DNA of 21,505 bases from Bacteroidales bacterium UBA1077. Its GTDB lineage: Bacteria; Bacteroidota; Bacteroidia; Bacteroidales; UBA932. The translations under genes were made by a program, and so were the position numbers. Each line of letters starts with the position of its first letter. Positions within the stretch are counted from its first letter, which is position 1. This document shows, piece by piece, positions 1-7,761 of the stretch. Below the pieces are notes generated by a model. It saw only the letters and a program-made list of their open reading frames with translations, was not told the origin of the DNA and searched no databases. The stretch lies in assembly GCA_002314195.1 (NCBI GenBank), contig DCCQ01000087.1, forward strand, positions 1 to 21,505. The letters are read 5' to 3'.

Positions 1-30
1 CAAATCAAAACAGCTTCTTAGAGATTGATT

Positions 31-483
31 ATGGCAGATACGGAAAGAATAGACAAGGTCCTTTGGGCAATCCGGGTGTTCAAAACCCGCACCGACGCCA
101 CGGATGCCTGCAAGGGCGGCAAGGTCAAGATCGGAGGAGTCAACGCCAAGCCCTCCAGAATGTTGAAAGTCGGCGAGGTTGTGGAAATCCGCAAGGGAGC
201 GGTGCAGTATTCGTACAGGATCAAACGGTTGACTGACCACCGTCTCGGCGCGAAACTGGTTCCCGACTATGCCGAGAACCTCACCCCACAATCCGAGATT
301 GACAAGCTGAAAGCTCCCGTTGAGACCTTCTTTCTCCGTAGGGACCCAGGTGCCGGCCGCCCGACCAAGAAAGACCGCCGAGCCATGGAGGAAGCCTGGG
401 ACGAGATTGACTACACCAACGACCTCGGTGACATCCCCGACGACATCGCCGAGCGTTTCGGACTCAGCGATGAGGATTTATAG
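31..483 (+). CDS. RNA-binding S4-domain protein, Hsp15 (HslR)-like
   Basis: A 150-residue protein whose first ~65 residues form an S4 RNA-binding fold: RIDKVLWAIRVFKTR, then GGKVKIGG, KPSRMLKVGE and VVEIRKG. This is the pattern of the Hsp15/HslR family, which in E. coli binds stalled 50S subunits still carrying nascent chain-tRNA. The middle contains GRPTKKDRR, a basic motif usual in this family, and the C-terminus is acidic (about residues 120-150). An in-frame TTG lies two codons upstream at 25, but ATG at 31 fits the family start better. There is no clear Shine-Dalgarno, as is normal in Bacteroidota. The 5' side is cut by the window, so its promoter cannot be seen. The family call is firm; the ribosome-rescue role is inferred from homologues. 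Confidence 0.9.
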   Translation: MADTERIDKVLWAIRVFKTRTDATDACKGGKVKIGGVNAKPSRMLKVGEVVEIRKGAVQYSYRIKRLTDHRLGAKLVPDYAENLTPQSEIDKLKAPVETFFLRRDPGAGRPTKKDRRAMEEAWDEIDYTNDLGDIPDDIAERFGLSDEDL

Positions 484-514
484 CCCTTGCAGTAGAAAAT
501 CTGCATCAATTTCG

Positions 515-606
515 TATATTTGGAGAGTCGTGCCGTGTAATTTGCTGGCTGATATTGTGATAAAGAATTGCCTTTAGTCGAAATCAACTAAAGGCAATTT
601 TTTATT
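515..606 (+). ncRNA. Candidate small RNA unit between the S4 gene and rubrerythrin
   Basis: A perfect -7 element, TATATTTG (515-522), stands 32 bases after the S4 stop codon. It is followed by about 40 unassigned bases and then a strong terminator (566-606). A start a few bases after 522 would give a transcript of roughly 75 nt with no credible ORF. Against it, the nearest upstream TTG (487-489) is 25 bases from the -7 box, longer than the usual 19-21, and the terminator may simply serve the S4 gene. I recognise no known RNA family. Confidence 0.3.
566..606 (+). terminator. Rho-independent terminator after the S4 gene
   Basis: A perfect 13-bp stem (566-578 with 587-599, AATTGCCTTTAGT and its complement) with an 8-base loop runs into TTTTTATT. 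On the minus strand the same hairpin is followed only by CTTTATC, so it could act weakly for the converging rubrerythrin gene. Confidence 0.85.
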
Positions 607-637
607 GCGTTTATCGCCAGCGGATTATCCTCCACCG

Positions 638-1192
638 TTACTTGTTGAAGTAGCGAGTAAGGAGGCCGTAGAATCCGGCTCCGTGACGGGCCTCGTCCTT
701 AGCCATCTCGTGGACGGTGTCGTGGATGGCGTCGTAGCCGAGCTGCTTGGCTCTGGTGGCGATGGCGAGCTTGCCCTCGCAGGCTCCTGCCTCTGCCTGG
801 TAACGTTTCTCAAGGTTGGTCTTTGTGTCCCAGACAACATCTCCTAGAAGCTCGGCGAACTTGGCCGCGTGCTCAGCCTCCTCGAAAGCGTACCTCTTGA
901 ACGCCTCTGCAATCTCAGGATAGCCCTCACGTTCGGCCTGACGGCTCATGGCGAGGTACATTCCTACTTCTGAGCACTCTCCGTTGAAATGATCCCTCAA
1001 GCCCTGAAGCACTTCCTTGTCCTCTACCTGTCCGTCACCGATGTGGTGCTCGCAGGCCCACTGTGGCTTGCCACCGTCATCCTTGATCTCAACGAACTTG
1101 CTCGCAGGGGCGTGGCACTGAGGGCACTCTGCAGGAGGGTTCTCACCTTCGTAAACATAACCGCAAACCAGACATCTGAATTTCTTTTTCAT
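638..1192 (-). CDS. Rubrerythrin, N-terminal rubredoxin (reverse) type
   Basis: A 184-residue non-haem iron protein that reduces hydrogen peroxide in the cytoplasm of anaerobes, fed by NAD(P)H through rubredoxin-like electron carriers. The rubredoxin FeS4 site comes first (C7, C10, C23, C26: CLVC and CPQC), and the ferritin-like four-helix domain follows, the reverse of classical rubrerythrin. Diiron ligands are visible as E72, the EEAEH motif (E105, H108), E139, and the DEARH motif (E167, H170). The length is normal and nothing is missing. It is monocistronic, with its own consensus promoter upstream on the minus strand (1248-1278), and it ends facing the S4-gene terminator. Family identity is certain. 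Peroxide or oxygen control is plausible, but no operator was identified. Confidence 0.95.
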   Translation of the reverse strand: MKKKFRCLVCGYVYEGENPPAECPQCHAPASKFVEIKDDGGKPQWACEHHIGDGQVEDKEVLQGLRDHFNGECSEVGMYLAMSRQAEREGYPEIAEAFKRYAFEEAEHAAKFAELLGDVVWDTKTNLEKRYQAEAGACEGKLAIATRAKQLGYDAIHDTVHEMAKDEARHGAGFYGLLTRYFNK

Positions 1193-1247
1193 AACAAAAT
1201 CTTTTTAAGTCAAACAAAATAAAACGATAAAGCATCATTTGATGTCG

Positions 1248-1278
1248 CAAAGTTAATGCCAATATTTGAATTTACAAA
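1248..1278 (-). promoter_or_regulatory. Bacteroidota-type promoter of the rubrerythrin gene
   Basis: Read on the minus strand, TTTG (1278-1275), a 19-base spacer and TAACTTTG (1255-1248) match the Bacteroidota consensus exactly. The expected start near 1241 gives a leader of about 50 nt before the ATG at 1192. Confidence 0.85.
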
Positions 1279-1330
1279 ATAGAATTATTAAAAATTAGAA
1301 ATATTCTCAAAATAATTGTGAAAATTCTTC

Positions 1331-1353
1331 TTTGTGCCGAGTTTTGGCACAAA
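1331..1353. promoter_or_regulatory. Inverted repeat, possible operator before addB
   Basis: TTTGTGCC, seven bases, then GGCACAAA form perfect 8-bp arms ending 7 bases before the -7 element at 1361. It has no T tract, so it is not a terminator. It overlaps the place where a -33 box would lie and may be a regulator site. Confidence 0.4.
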
Positions 1354-1360
1354 CACAGGC

Positions 1361-1368
1361 TATCTTTG
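1361..1368 (+). promoter_or_regulatory. -7 element of a probable addB promoter
   Basis: TATCTTTG matches TAnnTTTG. Upstream TTTG candidates lie 14 bases (1343-1346) or 26 bases (1331-1334) away, neither at the usual 19-21, so a -33 contact is weak or replaced by an activator. The leader to addB would be about 145 nt. Confidence 0.45.
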
Positions 1369-1520
1369 CCACAAGAAATATATTTGCTATATTCGTTAGA
1401 AAGAATCTTACGTCTGGCAGCAAGGGGGCAGAAAAGATCTGCAAAGGTATGATGTCTCATTTATTAGGTCTGGACAAAGTATTGTTTGAAAACTATGTAT
1501 GAATATAAACTATAACCGAC

Positions 1521-4370
1521 ATGACACCATTCCTAAAACAAGTGGCGGATCATTATATGGCGCGGGGCGGGATTTCCGACCTGTGCTTCATATTCCCTAA
1601 CAGGCGAAGCCAGGCCTTCTTCACGAGGTATCTTGGTGAGGCGGTGAAAGAGGGCGGAACTCCGATTGTGGCTCCGAAAATGCTGACAATCAACGATTTC
1701 TTTTTCAGAATTTCGGGTGACAAGCCGGCGGACAGGGTGAACCTGCTGCTGGATCTGTACGAGTGCTACAAGGAACTTAACCCTAAACACGAGACTCTGG
1801 ACGAGTTCATCTTCTGGGGGGACGTGATTCTGGGGGACTTTGATGATGTGGACAAGTACCTTGTCGATCCTGTGAGGCTGTTTGCCAATGTGTCTGAGTT
1901 CAAGGAGATTCAGGATTCATATTCATACCTGACTGAGAATCAGAGAAAGGCGATCGAGAGCTTCATCAGCCATTTCAGCAGCGAGGGGAGGCTGACGGTG
2001 AACCTGAACTCGGACAATCCGGATGTGAAGGAGCGCTTCCTGCAGATCTGGAATATTCTTCTGCCGCTGTACAATAACTTCCGGGAAAGGCTTTCCGGCA
2101 AGGGACAGGCCTACGAGGGAATGGTTTACCGCGGTCTTGCGGCGCGTCTTGACTCGGAATCGGCGGTGGATGTGCTGAATGCAGCGTTCGGAGGGGTGAA
2201 TGAATATGTCTTCGTCGGCCTCAACGCTCTGAACGAGTGTGAGAAAAAGGTCATGAGGCGGATGCGTGACGCCGGGATAGCGGAGTTCTGCTGGGACTAT
2301 TCAAGTGAGATGGTCAGAAATCCTCTTAATAAGTCTTCATTCTTTATGTCGCGCAACGTAAAGGATTTCCCTCAGGCCTTCGAGATGGATTTGGAGGGAC
2401 TGAAAACTCCTGAGATCGAGGTGATAAGCGTTCCATCGTCGGTAGGGCAGACAAAATTGATTCCGTCCGTGGTCAAGGACGAAAGGTGTGCGGTGGTGCT
2501 TCCTGACGAGTCCTTGCTGATCCCTGTGCTGAACTCCATTCCGGAGGAAATCAAGGACATCAATGTCACTATGGGCTATCCAATGAAGAACAGTGCGTTC
2601 TTCGACTTCATGACTTTGGTTTCAGCCATGCAGATGCACCTGAGGCCGAAGGACGGGAAATGGTACTTCTATCACAATCAGGTCTGGTCGTTGTTCTCCT
2701 CAAGCATATTCAGAAAATTGACTCAGGGTGATGATGCGGTGAGAGCCAGGATCAAGGAGATCAAGGACGGTATGAAGTACTACATTCCGCAGGAGGATCT
2801 CTCCGGCATCCCGGTCTTTGACCTTCTGTTCAGACCAGCGGTGACGGATCCGAAGGCGGCGTCCAAGGAACAGATCTCGGCGTTTGCCGACTACCAGAAG
2901 GCCTTGATCAAAGGACTTGCCCCGAAATTGGCGTCCGACTCTTCCATGGCGATCGAATTGGAGTTCGCCAAGGCCGCTTACAACGCCGTCAGCCAATTGC
3001 AGACAGCCGGACTCGAAGTCCTCCCGATGACTTATGTGAGGCTTCTCGACCAGCTTCTCGGTCCTGTGTCGATTCCGTTCAACGGAGAGCCCCTGAAAGG
3101 TCTCCAGATCATGGGGCCGTTGGAGACCAGAGCCTTGGATTTCAAACAGATTATGATTCTGTCGTGCAACGAAGGGATGTTCCCGAGGCGGAGCGTCAGC
3201 TCGTCGTTCATTCCTCCGGAACTGCGCAAAGGATTCGGGCTGCCTACATACGAGTTCCAGGACGCGGTCTGGGCGTACTATTTCTATCGTCTGATCCAGA
3301 GGGCTGAGAAAGTGACGCTGGTCTATGATTCCAGAACAGAGGGAATGAAGAACGGCGAGGAGAGCCGCTACATCAAACAACTTGAATATCATTTCAATGC
3401 ACCGATCAAACGGAGTTTTGTCAAGGCGAACGCGTCCGGAGATTTCTCTCCAAAAGAGATAACCAAGACGGAGAAGGATGTCGAAACCATAAGACAGGCC
3501 AGGCTCTCTGCATCGGCCCTGAAAAATTACCTCGACTGCCCTGCCAAGTTCTATTATGCCACGGTCAAGAAACTCCGCAGACAGAACGAGATCTCCGAGG
3601 ATCTGGACGCCGGAATGCTGGGGGATGTCTATCACGGGACGATGCAGAGACTCTACTCACCGGAAATGGCTGGAGGAAAAAAGGTGACTGGGGAATATCT
3701 CACAGGACTCCTGCGCAAACGCTCCGCGATAAAGGTGATTGTGCGGGGACTGATTCTTGAACAACTTCATTCTCTTGAGGTTACAGGGCGTGATCTGGTT
3801 GTGGAGGATGTGATTGTGGAATATGTCATCAAGACTCTGAAAAGGGATCAGGAACTTTTGAAATCGTCAGGCTATGACGGATTTGAGATTCTGGGGCTTG
3901 AGAAGAAATATCTCCACGACATCGATGGATTCCATTTTATCGGTTATGTGGACAGGTTGGACAGTCTGCGGCCCGGGGAAATAAGGATTGTGGACTACAA
4001 GACTGGAAAAGTGGAGGACAAGGATGTCAACATCAACGACGAGAATGCCGAGGGGATAGTCGAGGCTCTGTTCGGGCCAAGCAATGAGGGGCGTCCGAAG
4101 ATTGCCTTCCAGCTTTACCTCTACGATGTGTTCTGCCGGGAGTCGGCGGAATATAAGGGGCAAAGGATGGTTAATGTGATCTATCCACCGGCTAACCTGT
4201 TCACGGAGCCGGTCAAGGAAGTCCCTGTCAGTGAGGAGTTCATGAGGCTCACAGAGGAAAAGCTCCACGGCCTCCTCTCGGAGATCGCCTCCGTAGATGT
4301 GCCGTTCAGGCGTACCGCCGAGGAGAAAACCTGTTCGATTTGTGATTTCAGAATGATTTGCGGAATATAA
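1521..4370 (+). CDS. addB: AddB-like helicase-nuclease subunit with PD-(D/E)XK nuclease
   Basis: A 949-residue partner of AddA in the RecBCD-like complex that resects double-strand ends for RecA. The N-terminus (FIFPNRRSQAFFTRYL) is the Bacteroidota form, which lacks the Walker A of Firmicutes AddB. The C-terminal nuclease is intact: H705 (DVYHGT), D811 (GYVDRLD), D825 and K827 (IVDYKTGK), Q864 (FQLYLY). Four cysteines, C673 (LDCPAKFYY) and C938, C941, C947 (CSICDFRMIC), match the iron-sulphur staple that holds the AddB nuclease domain. ATG at 1521 is the first plausible start. addA follows 153 bases later, with a palindromic repeat between the two genes. The call rests on the nuclease and cluster motifs plus the addA neighbour; many databases list it only as a PD-(D/E)XK nuclease family protein. 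Confidence 0.9.
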   Translation: MTPFLKQVADHYMARGGISDLCFIFPNRRSQAFFTRYLGEAVKEGGTPIVAPKMLTINDFFFRISGDKPADRVNLLLDLYECYKELNPKHETLDEFIFWGDVILGDFDDVDKYLVDPVRLFANVSEFKEIQDSYSYLTENQRKAIESFISHFSSEGRLTVNLNSDNPDVKERFLQIWNILLPLYNNFRERLSGKGQAYEGMVYRGLAARLDSESAVDVLNAAFGGVNEYVFVGLNALNECEKKVMRRMRDAGIAEFCWDYSSEMVRNPLNKSSFFMSRNVKDFPQAFEMDLEGLKTPEIEVISVPSSVGQTKLIPSVVKDERCAVVLPDESLLIPVLNSIPEEIKDINVTMGYPMKNSAFFDFMTLVSAMQMHLRPKDGKWYFYHNQVWSLFSSSIFRKLTQGDDAVRARIKEIKDGMKYYIPQEDLSGIPVFDLLFRPAVTDPKAASKEQISAFADYQKALIKGLAPKLASDSSMAIELEFAKAAYNAVSQLQTAGLEVLPMTYVRLLDQLLGPVSIPFNGEPLKGLQIMGPLETRALDFKQIMILSCNEGMFPRRSVSSSFIPPELRKGFGLPTYEFQDAVWAYYFYRLIQRAEKVTLVYDSRTEGMKNGEESRYIKQLEYHFNAPIKRSFVKANASGDFSPKEITKTEKDVETIRQARLSASALKNYLDCPAKFYYATVKKLRRQNEISEDLDAGMLGDVYHGTMQRLYSPEMAGGKKVTGEYLTGLLRKRSAIKVIVRGLILEQLHSLEVTGRDLVVEDVIVEYVIKTLKRDQELLKSSGYDGFEILGLEKKYLHDIDGFHFIGYVDRLDSLRPGEIRIVDYKTGKVEDKDVNINDENAEGIVEALFGPSNEGRPKIAFQLYLYDVFCRESAEYKGQRMVNVIYPPANLFTEPVKEVPVSEEFMRLTEEKLHGLLSEIASVDVPFRRTAEEKTCSICDFRMICGI

Positions 4371-4377
4371 AGAGTTC

Positions 4378-4422
4378 TTCACCGCTTGCGGTGAAAGTAA
4401 GTCCCTCCCCCGAGGGGAGGGA
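4378..4422. repeat. Two adjacent palindromes between addB and addA
   Basis: The first is TTCACCGCTTGCGGTGAA (4378-4395), a perfect inverted repeat. The second has 9-bp arms TCCCTCCCC (4402-4410) and GGGGAGGGA (4414-4422) around CGA, followed by TTTAGGGAGAGGG. There is no T tract, and the flanking genes are co-directional parts of one function. It therefore looks like an inserted intergenic palindromic repeat, or an RNA-processing or attenuation hairpin, more than a true terminator. Confidence 0.6.
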
Positions 4423-4523
4423 TTTAGGGAGAGGGTAACGTGAATTGATGATGGTGTGCGATCACCTTCGATCGTGTGATAATGTATTTTACAGCGGGTA
4501 ATTGCCTGCTTGCGAGAGATGAA

Positions 4524-7500
4524 ATGATCAGGATAATGAAAGCGTCGGCCGGATCAGGTAAGACCTTTAATCTGGCCAAAACATACATAAGACTACTGCT
4601 GACGGATGAGGAGAGGTATTCGTACAGGCATATTCTTGCGGTGACATTCACCAACAAGGCAACGGACGAGATGAAAAGCAGGATTCTGAAGGAACTGCAC
4701 CTGCTTGCGACCTCGCCGAAAGGTTCTCCTTATTATGAGGATCTTCTTCCGGTGTTTGACTCAGAGGACGGACTTCGCCGGCGTGCGGAGACCGTGCTGT
4801 GCGACATCCTGCACGACTACGGCGCGTTTGCCGTCAGCACGATAGACCGTTTTTTCCAGCAGACACTCAAAGCCTTCTCTCGTGAGATCGGGCAGTTTGC
4901 GACCTATCAGGTGGAACTGGATCGTGAGTCTCTTGTCTCAGAGAGCGTTGACAGGGTGCTTGACTCTCTTTCGGATGACAACAAGGATCTTCTTCAATGG
5001 CTGACACAGAGCGTGATGGACGATTTGGAGAAAGGAAAGCGCTACAATCTGGAGAATAATCTGAAGACGGTCGCGATGACCCTGAAATCGGACGAGCACA
5101 GGGCCGCTGTCGAGGAATATGGCATTGATGAGGAGAAGGAATATTCAAAAGAGAATCTGGCGAGGATGAAGAAAGCGCTCTCCGGGGTGATGACTTCGTT
5201 CGTGAAGGAGGTGCGGGAGACCGCCAAGGCGTTTGTCAGCGCCGCCGGAGAGGAAGGCCTGTCAAACGAGGATTTCTCACGGAAGTGCTTCAATTCGATC
5301 TATGTCTGCGCCGCCTCGGATTCCAAGGATGAGCCGGCATACCCGTCCGCAACCATATTCAAGAACTGCGAGGATTTCAGCAAATGGTTCAGAAAGGCTG
5401 ATTTGAACAGGTTCGCGCCGGTGGAGGGGAGGTTGATGCCGCTGCTTCAACGGTACTGCGGGATATTCACGGAAAAGTATAAGGTCTACACCACGGCTTC
5501 TAAAATCTCGCTGATCCTGAATGAATTGGGAATCGCCGGAGACCTGAACCGAGAGTTCCGGGCGCTGATGAAGGAGAAGAATGTGCTGAGTCTGGACGAC
5601 TCCAACGTGATTTTGAGGAACATCATTGACGGCACGGACGCTCCGTTCATCTACGAGAAGTTGGGTGTGCGCTTCGAGCATTTTCTTCTGGATGAGTTTC
5701 AGGACACCTCCCGGATCCAGTGGGACAATTTCCGTCCGCTGATTGAGAACAGCGTGGCGCAGGGGAAGGAGAACCTTCTTGTCGGAGACGTGAAGCAGAG
5801 CATCTACCGCTGGCGAGGTTCCGACTGGCGGATGATGGCGCGCGAGGTGCAGGGCGAATTTTCCCAGTGCGAAGTGGAGACCTTGGACAGCAACTACCGA
5901 AGCCTCAGGAATATAGTCGAGTTCAACAACGGTTTCTTTGAATATGCTTCCTCGGTTCTCGATGCGATGTCCGGGAATGAATCGGACTTCAAGGTTCATG
6001 ACATATATTCGGATGCCGGCCAGTTAGTGAAGTCCAAGAGCGCGTCCGATGGAAGTGTCGATGTCGTCTTCTGCGACAAGGAGGACGAGATGCAGGAGAT
6101 TTTGGATGCGGTGAACAAGGTTCATGAGGCCGGGGCGAGGTACGGTGAGATCACTGTGCTGGTCAGAAGCAACAGGCATGGCTCAGATGTGGCCATGTTC
6201 TTGATGGACAACGGAATCAGTGTGATTTCCGATGATTCGCTGCATTTGAAGTCCTCGGCTGTGGCCCGTCAGGTCGTGTCGCTTCTGTCCTCGGTCGGGA
6301 ACGAGGACGACACCATAGGCTCCTTCCTTGCCGGGGAACTGGACATCAACGTCGCCGAGTTGTCCTGCCTGTCCCTGTCAGACCTCTGCGAGCAGCTTCT
6401 GCGCATCCTCAAGGACAGGGATCCGGAACTGTTTGAGTCAGAGACACAGTATGTCCAGGCGTTGATGGATTTCGTGCAGGACTATGTCGCTGTCAACGGG
6501 AACGCCATCGACGGGTTTCTGAAGGCCTGGCAGGAGGCGGATCCGAAGATCAGCTCGCCTTCAGATCCGGAGTCGGTCAGGGTCATGACGATCCATAAGT
6601 CGAAAGGACTTGAGTTTCAGCACGTGATCTTCCCGTTCGCCGAGGAGATCGGACTTTTCCGCAGCGAGAAACACTGGACACGTCCTACGGTGGATGGAAC
6701 CGAGCTTGAGGGAATCGCCGACGGAGTCTATAACGTGTCTTTGAGGAAACCGGCCAATGAGGATTCCCTGTTCCGTGAGGGGAGTCAGAGAGAGATGCAG
6801 TTCCAGCTTGTGGACAACATCAACACGTTCTATGTTGCTTTGACAAGACCTGTCAAGGGGCTTACTGTCATCGCTTCCAATCCGCCGGAGAAGATCGCCG
6901 CCGCCATTGTGCCTGTCGCTTCGAAGGTCGCGGAGCCGATTCCCACGGCCGCTTCGACAGGCTCAGCGACCGAAAGAAAGAATTTGGCTCATCCGGTCGC
7001 TGAGCTTGTCGAAGCGCCGGCCCCTCCGTGCGACTTCACAGACTTCTCGCAGATCCTCTATGCGTATCTGTACGGCTACGGAGAGACTTTGGGATACGCC
7101 AAGGCCGAGACGGAGGATAAGATTGTGTTCTCCAAGGGTGATATATTCAACTACGGCTCTTTGGAACGGAAAGCCGACACCGTCTCGGAACTGATGCCAG
7201 GCTATCCTTCCTATCCGTTGAATCCGACAGCTGAAGATGAGGACTCTGATGTCCGGGAGCGAGGCCGCCTGAAGTTCAGCGCCGACTCCATAGACTTCTT
7301 CTGCGATGAAGCCAGGAACGATGCCAGGCTCAACGGCACTGTGCTTCACGGGATACTTTCCGAGGTGACAACCTTGTCTGATCTGCCCGGAGCTGTACAT
7401 CGCGCCTTTGAGGCCGGAGATATTGACGCGGGGCAGGAGGAAGATTATCTGAACATCCTCACTCAAAAAACCGCCGCTCATCCTGAATGGTACCCCGAAG

Positions 7501-7733
7501 ACGGTGCAGAAGTCATGAATGAGACCGGTCTGATTGACACCGACGGCGAGGTCTACCGTCCGGACAGGGTTTTGGTCAAGGATGGGAAAGTGACTGTCAT
7601 AGACTACAAGTTCGGGGAGAAGAACCGTCGTTACCACCGTCAGGTCGCGCGTTACGCCGACATCTACCGCAGGATGGGATATTCAGAGATTACTCCTATA
7701 ATCTGGTATGTACTTACCGATGAGGTGGAATAA
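4524..7733 (+). CDS. addA: AddA-like UvrD/Rep-family helicase-nuclease
   Basis: A 1069-residue SF1A helicase with a C-terminal RecB-type nuclease. Motifs in order: Walker A G10-T14 (ASAGSGKT), motif Ia (AVTFTNKATDEM), Walker B D390-E391 (LLDEFQDTS), motif III (LLVGDVKQSIYRWRG), motif V (VMTIHKSKGLEFQ), motif VI Y770-R775 (FYVALTR). Nuclease residues are H942, D1014, D1027, K1029, Q1040 and Y1044 (QVARY), so both AddA and AddB nucleases look active. ATG at 4524 was chosen because it follows GAGAGAT and puts the Walker A near residue 10, as in homologues; an upstream in-frame ATG at 4482 would add 14 residues. Odd feature: a 65-bp inverted repeat (6951-7015) encodes residues ~810-831 in the linker between motif VI and the nuclease. 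It probably shares the addB transcript. Confidence 0.93.
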   Translation: MIRIMKASAGSGKTFNLAKTYIRLLLTDEERYSYRHILAVTFTNKATDEMKSRILKELHLLATSPKGSPYYEDLLPVFDSEDGLRRRAETVLCDILHDYGAFAVSTIDRFFQQTLKAFSREIGQFATYQVELDRESLVSESVDRVLDSLSDDNKDLLQWLTQSVMDDLEKGKRYNLENNLKTVAMTLKSDEHRAAVEEYGIDEEKEYSKENLARMKKALSGVMTSFVKEVRETAKAFVSAAGEEGLSNEDFSRKCFNSIYVCAASDSKDEPAYPSATIFKNCEDFSKWFRKADLNRFAPVEGRLMPLLQRYCGIFTEKYKVYTTASKISLILNELGIAGDLNREFRALMKEKNVLSLDDSNVILRNIIDGTDAPFIYEKLGVRFEHFLLDEFQDTSRIQWDNFRPLIENSVAQGKENLLVGDVKQSIYRWRGSDWRMMAREVQGEFSQCEVETLDSNYRSLRNIVEFNNGFFEYASSVLDAMSGNESDFKVHDIYSDAGQLVKSKSASDGSVDVVFCDKEDEMQEILDAVNKVHEAGARYGEITVLVRSNRHGSDVAMFLMDNGISVISDDSLHLKSSAVARQVVSLLSSVGNEDDTIGSFLAGELDINVAELSCLSLSDLCEQLLRILKDRDPELFESETQYVQALMDFVQDYVAVNGNAIDGFLKAWQEADPKISSPSDPESVRVMTIHKSKGLEFQHVIFPFAEEIGLFRSEKHWTRPTVDGTELEGIADGVYNVSLRKPANEDSLFREGSQREMQFQLVDNINTFYVALTRPVKGLTVIASNPPEKIAAAIVPVASKVAEPIPTAASTGSATERKNLAHPVAELVEAPAPPCDFTDFSQILYAYLYGYGETLGYAKAETEDKIVFSKGDIFNYGSLERKADTVSELMPGYPSYPLNPTAEDEDSDVRERGRLKFSADSIDFFCDEARNDARLNGTVLHGILSEVTTLSDLPGAVHRAFEAGDIDAGQEEDYLNILTQKTAAHPEWYPEDGAEVMNETGLIDTDGEVYRPDRVLVKDGKVTVIDYKFGEKNRRYHRQVARYADIYRRMGYSEITPIIWYVLTDEVE
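6951..7015. repeat. REP-like inverted repeat inside addA
   Basis: Two 22-base arms, 6951-6972 and 6994-7015, are reverse complements with one mismatch and flank a 21-base spacer. The core is CTGAGC(C/T)TGTCGAAG. The frame stays open and reads ASTGSAT through the left arm and VAELVEA through the right arm. The same core recurs in ftsK and after lspA. Confidence 0.88.
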
Positions 7734-7739
7734 TTTTCG

Positions 7740-7747
7740 TATATTTG
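7740..7747 (+). promoter_or_regulatory. -7 element of a probable promoter for the DUF4290-ftsK pair
   Basis: TATATTTG lies 7-14 bases after the addA stop codon. No good -33 TTTG is visible at the usual distance. A start a few bases downstream would leave only about 10-20 nt before the candidate ATGs at 7762 and 7774. Confidence 0.5.
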
Positions 7748-7761
7748 CCTTTTGACACAAA

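Larger units (their letters stand above)
1193..1520. promoter_or_regulatory. Divergent intergenic region between rubrerythrin and addB
   Basis: This is the only gene-free stretch over 300 bases. It is AT-rich on the rubrerythrin side and holds the rubrerythrin promoter (minus strand, 1248-1278), an inverted repeat (1331-1353) and a -7 element facing addB (1361-1368). A second -7-like word, TATATTTG, is at 1379-1386 without a usable -33 box. The last ~140 bases before addB show no ORF and no strong hairpin. Confidence 0.6.

Noticed and set aside
1343..1361. Possible sigma54 promoter (TTGGCAC) before addB
   Set aside because: TTGGCAC is present but no GC follows at the required spacing (GG, ten bases, GC); it is better explained as one arm of the inverted repeat.
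2700..3635. 311-residue open frame on the minus strand opposite addB
   Set aside because: It lies wholly inside addB, whose catalytic motifs are intact; no start context, domain or signal was seen.
7326..7340. CAGGCTCAACGGC in addA as another copy of the REP-like repeat
   Set aside because: It shares only about eight bases with the core and lacks the TTCGA part; it also encodes the conserved nuclease segment.
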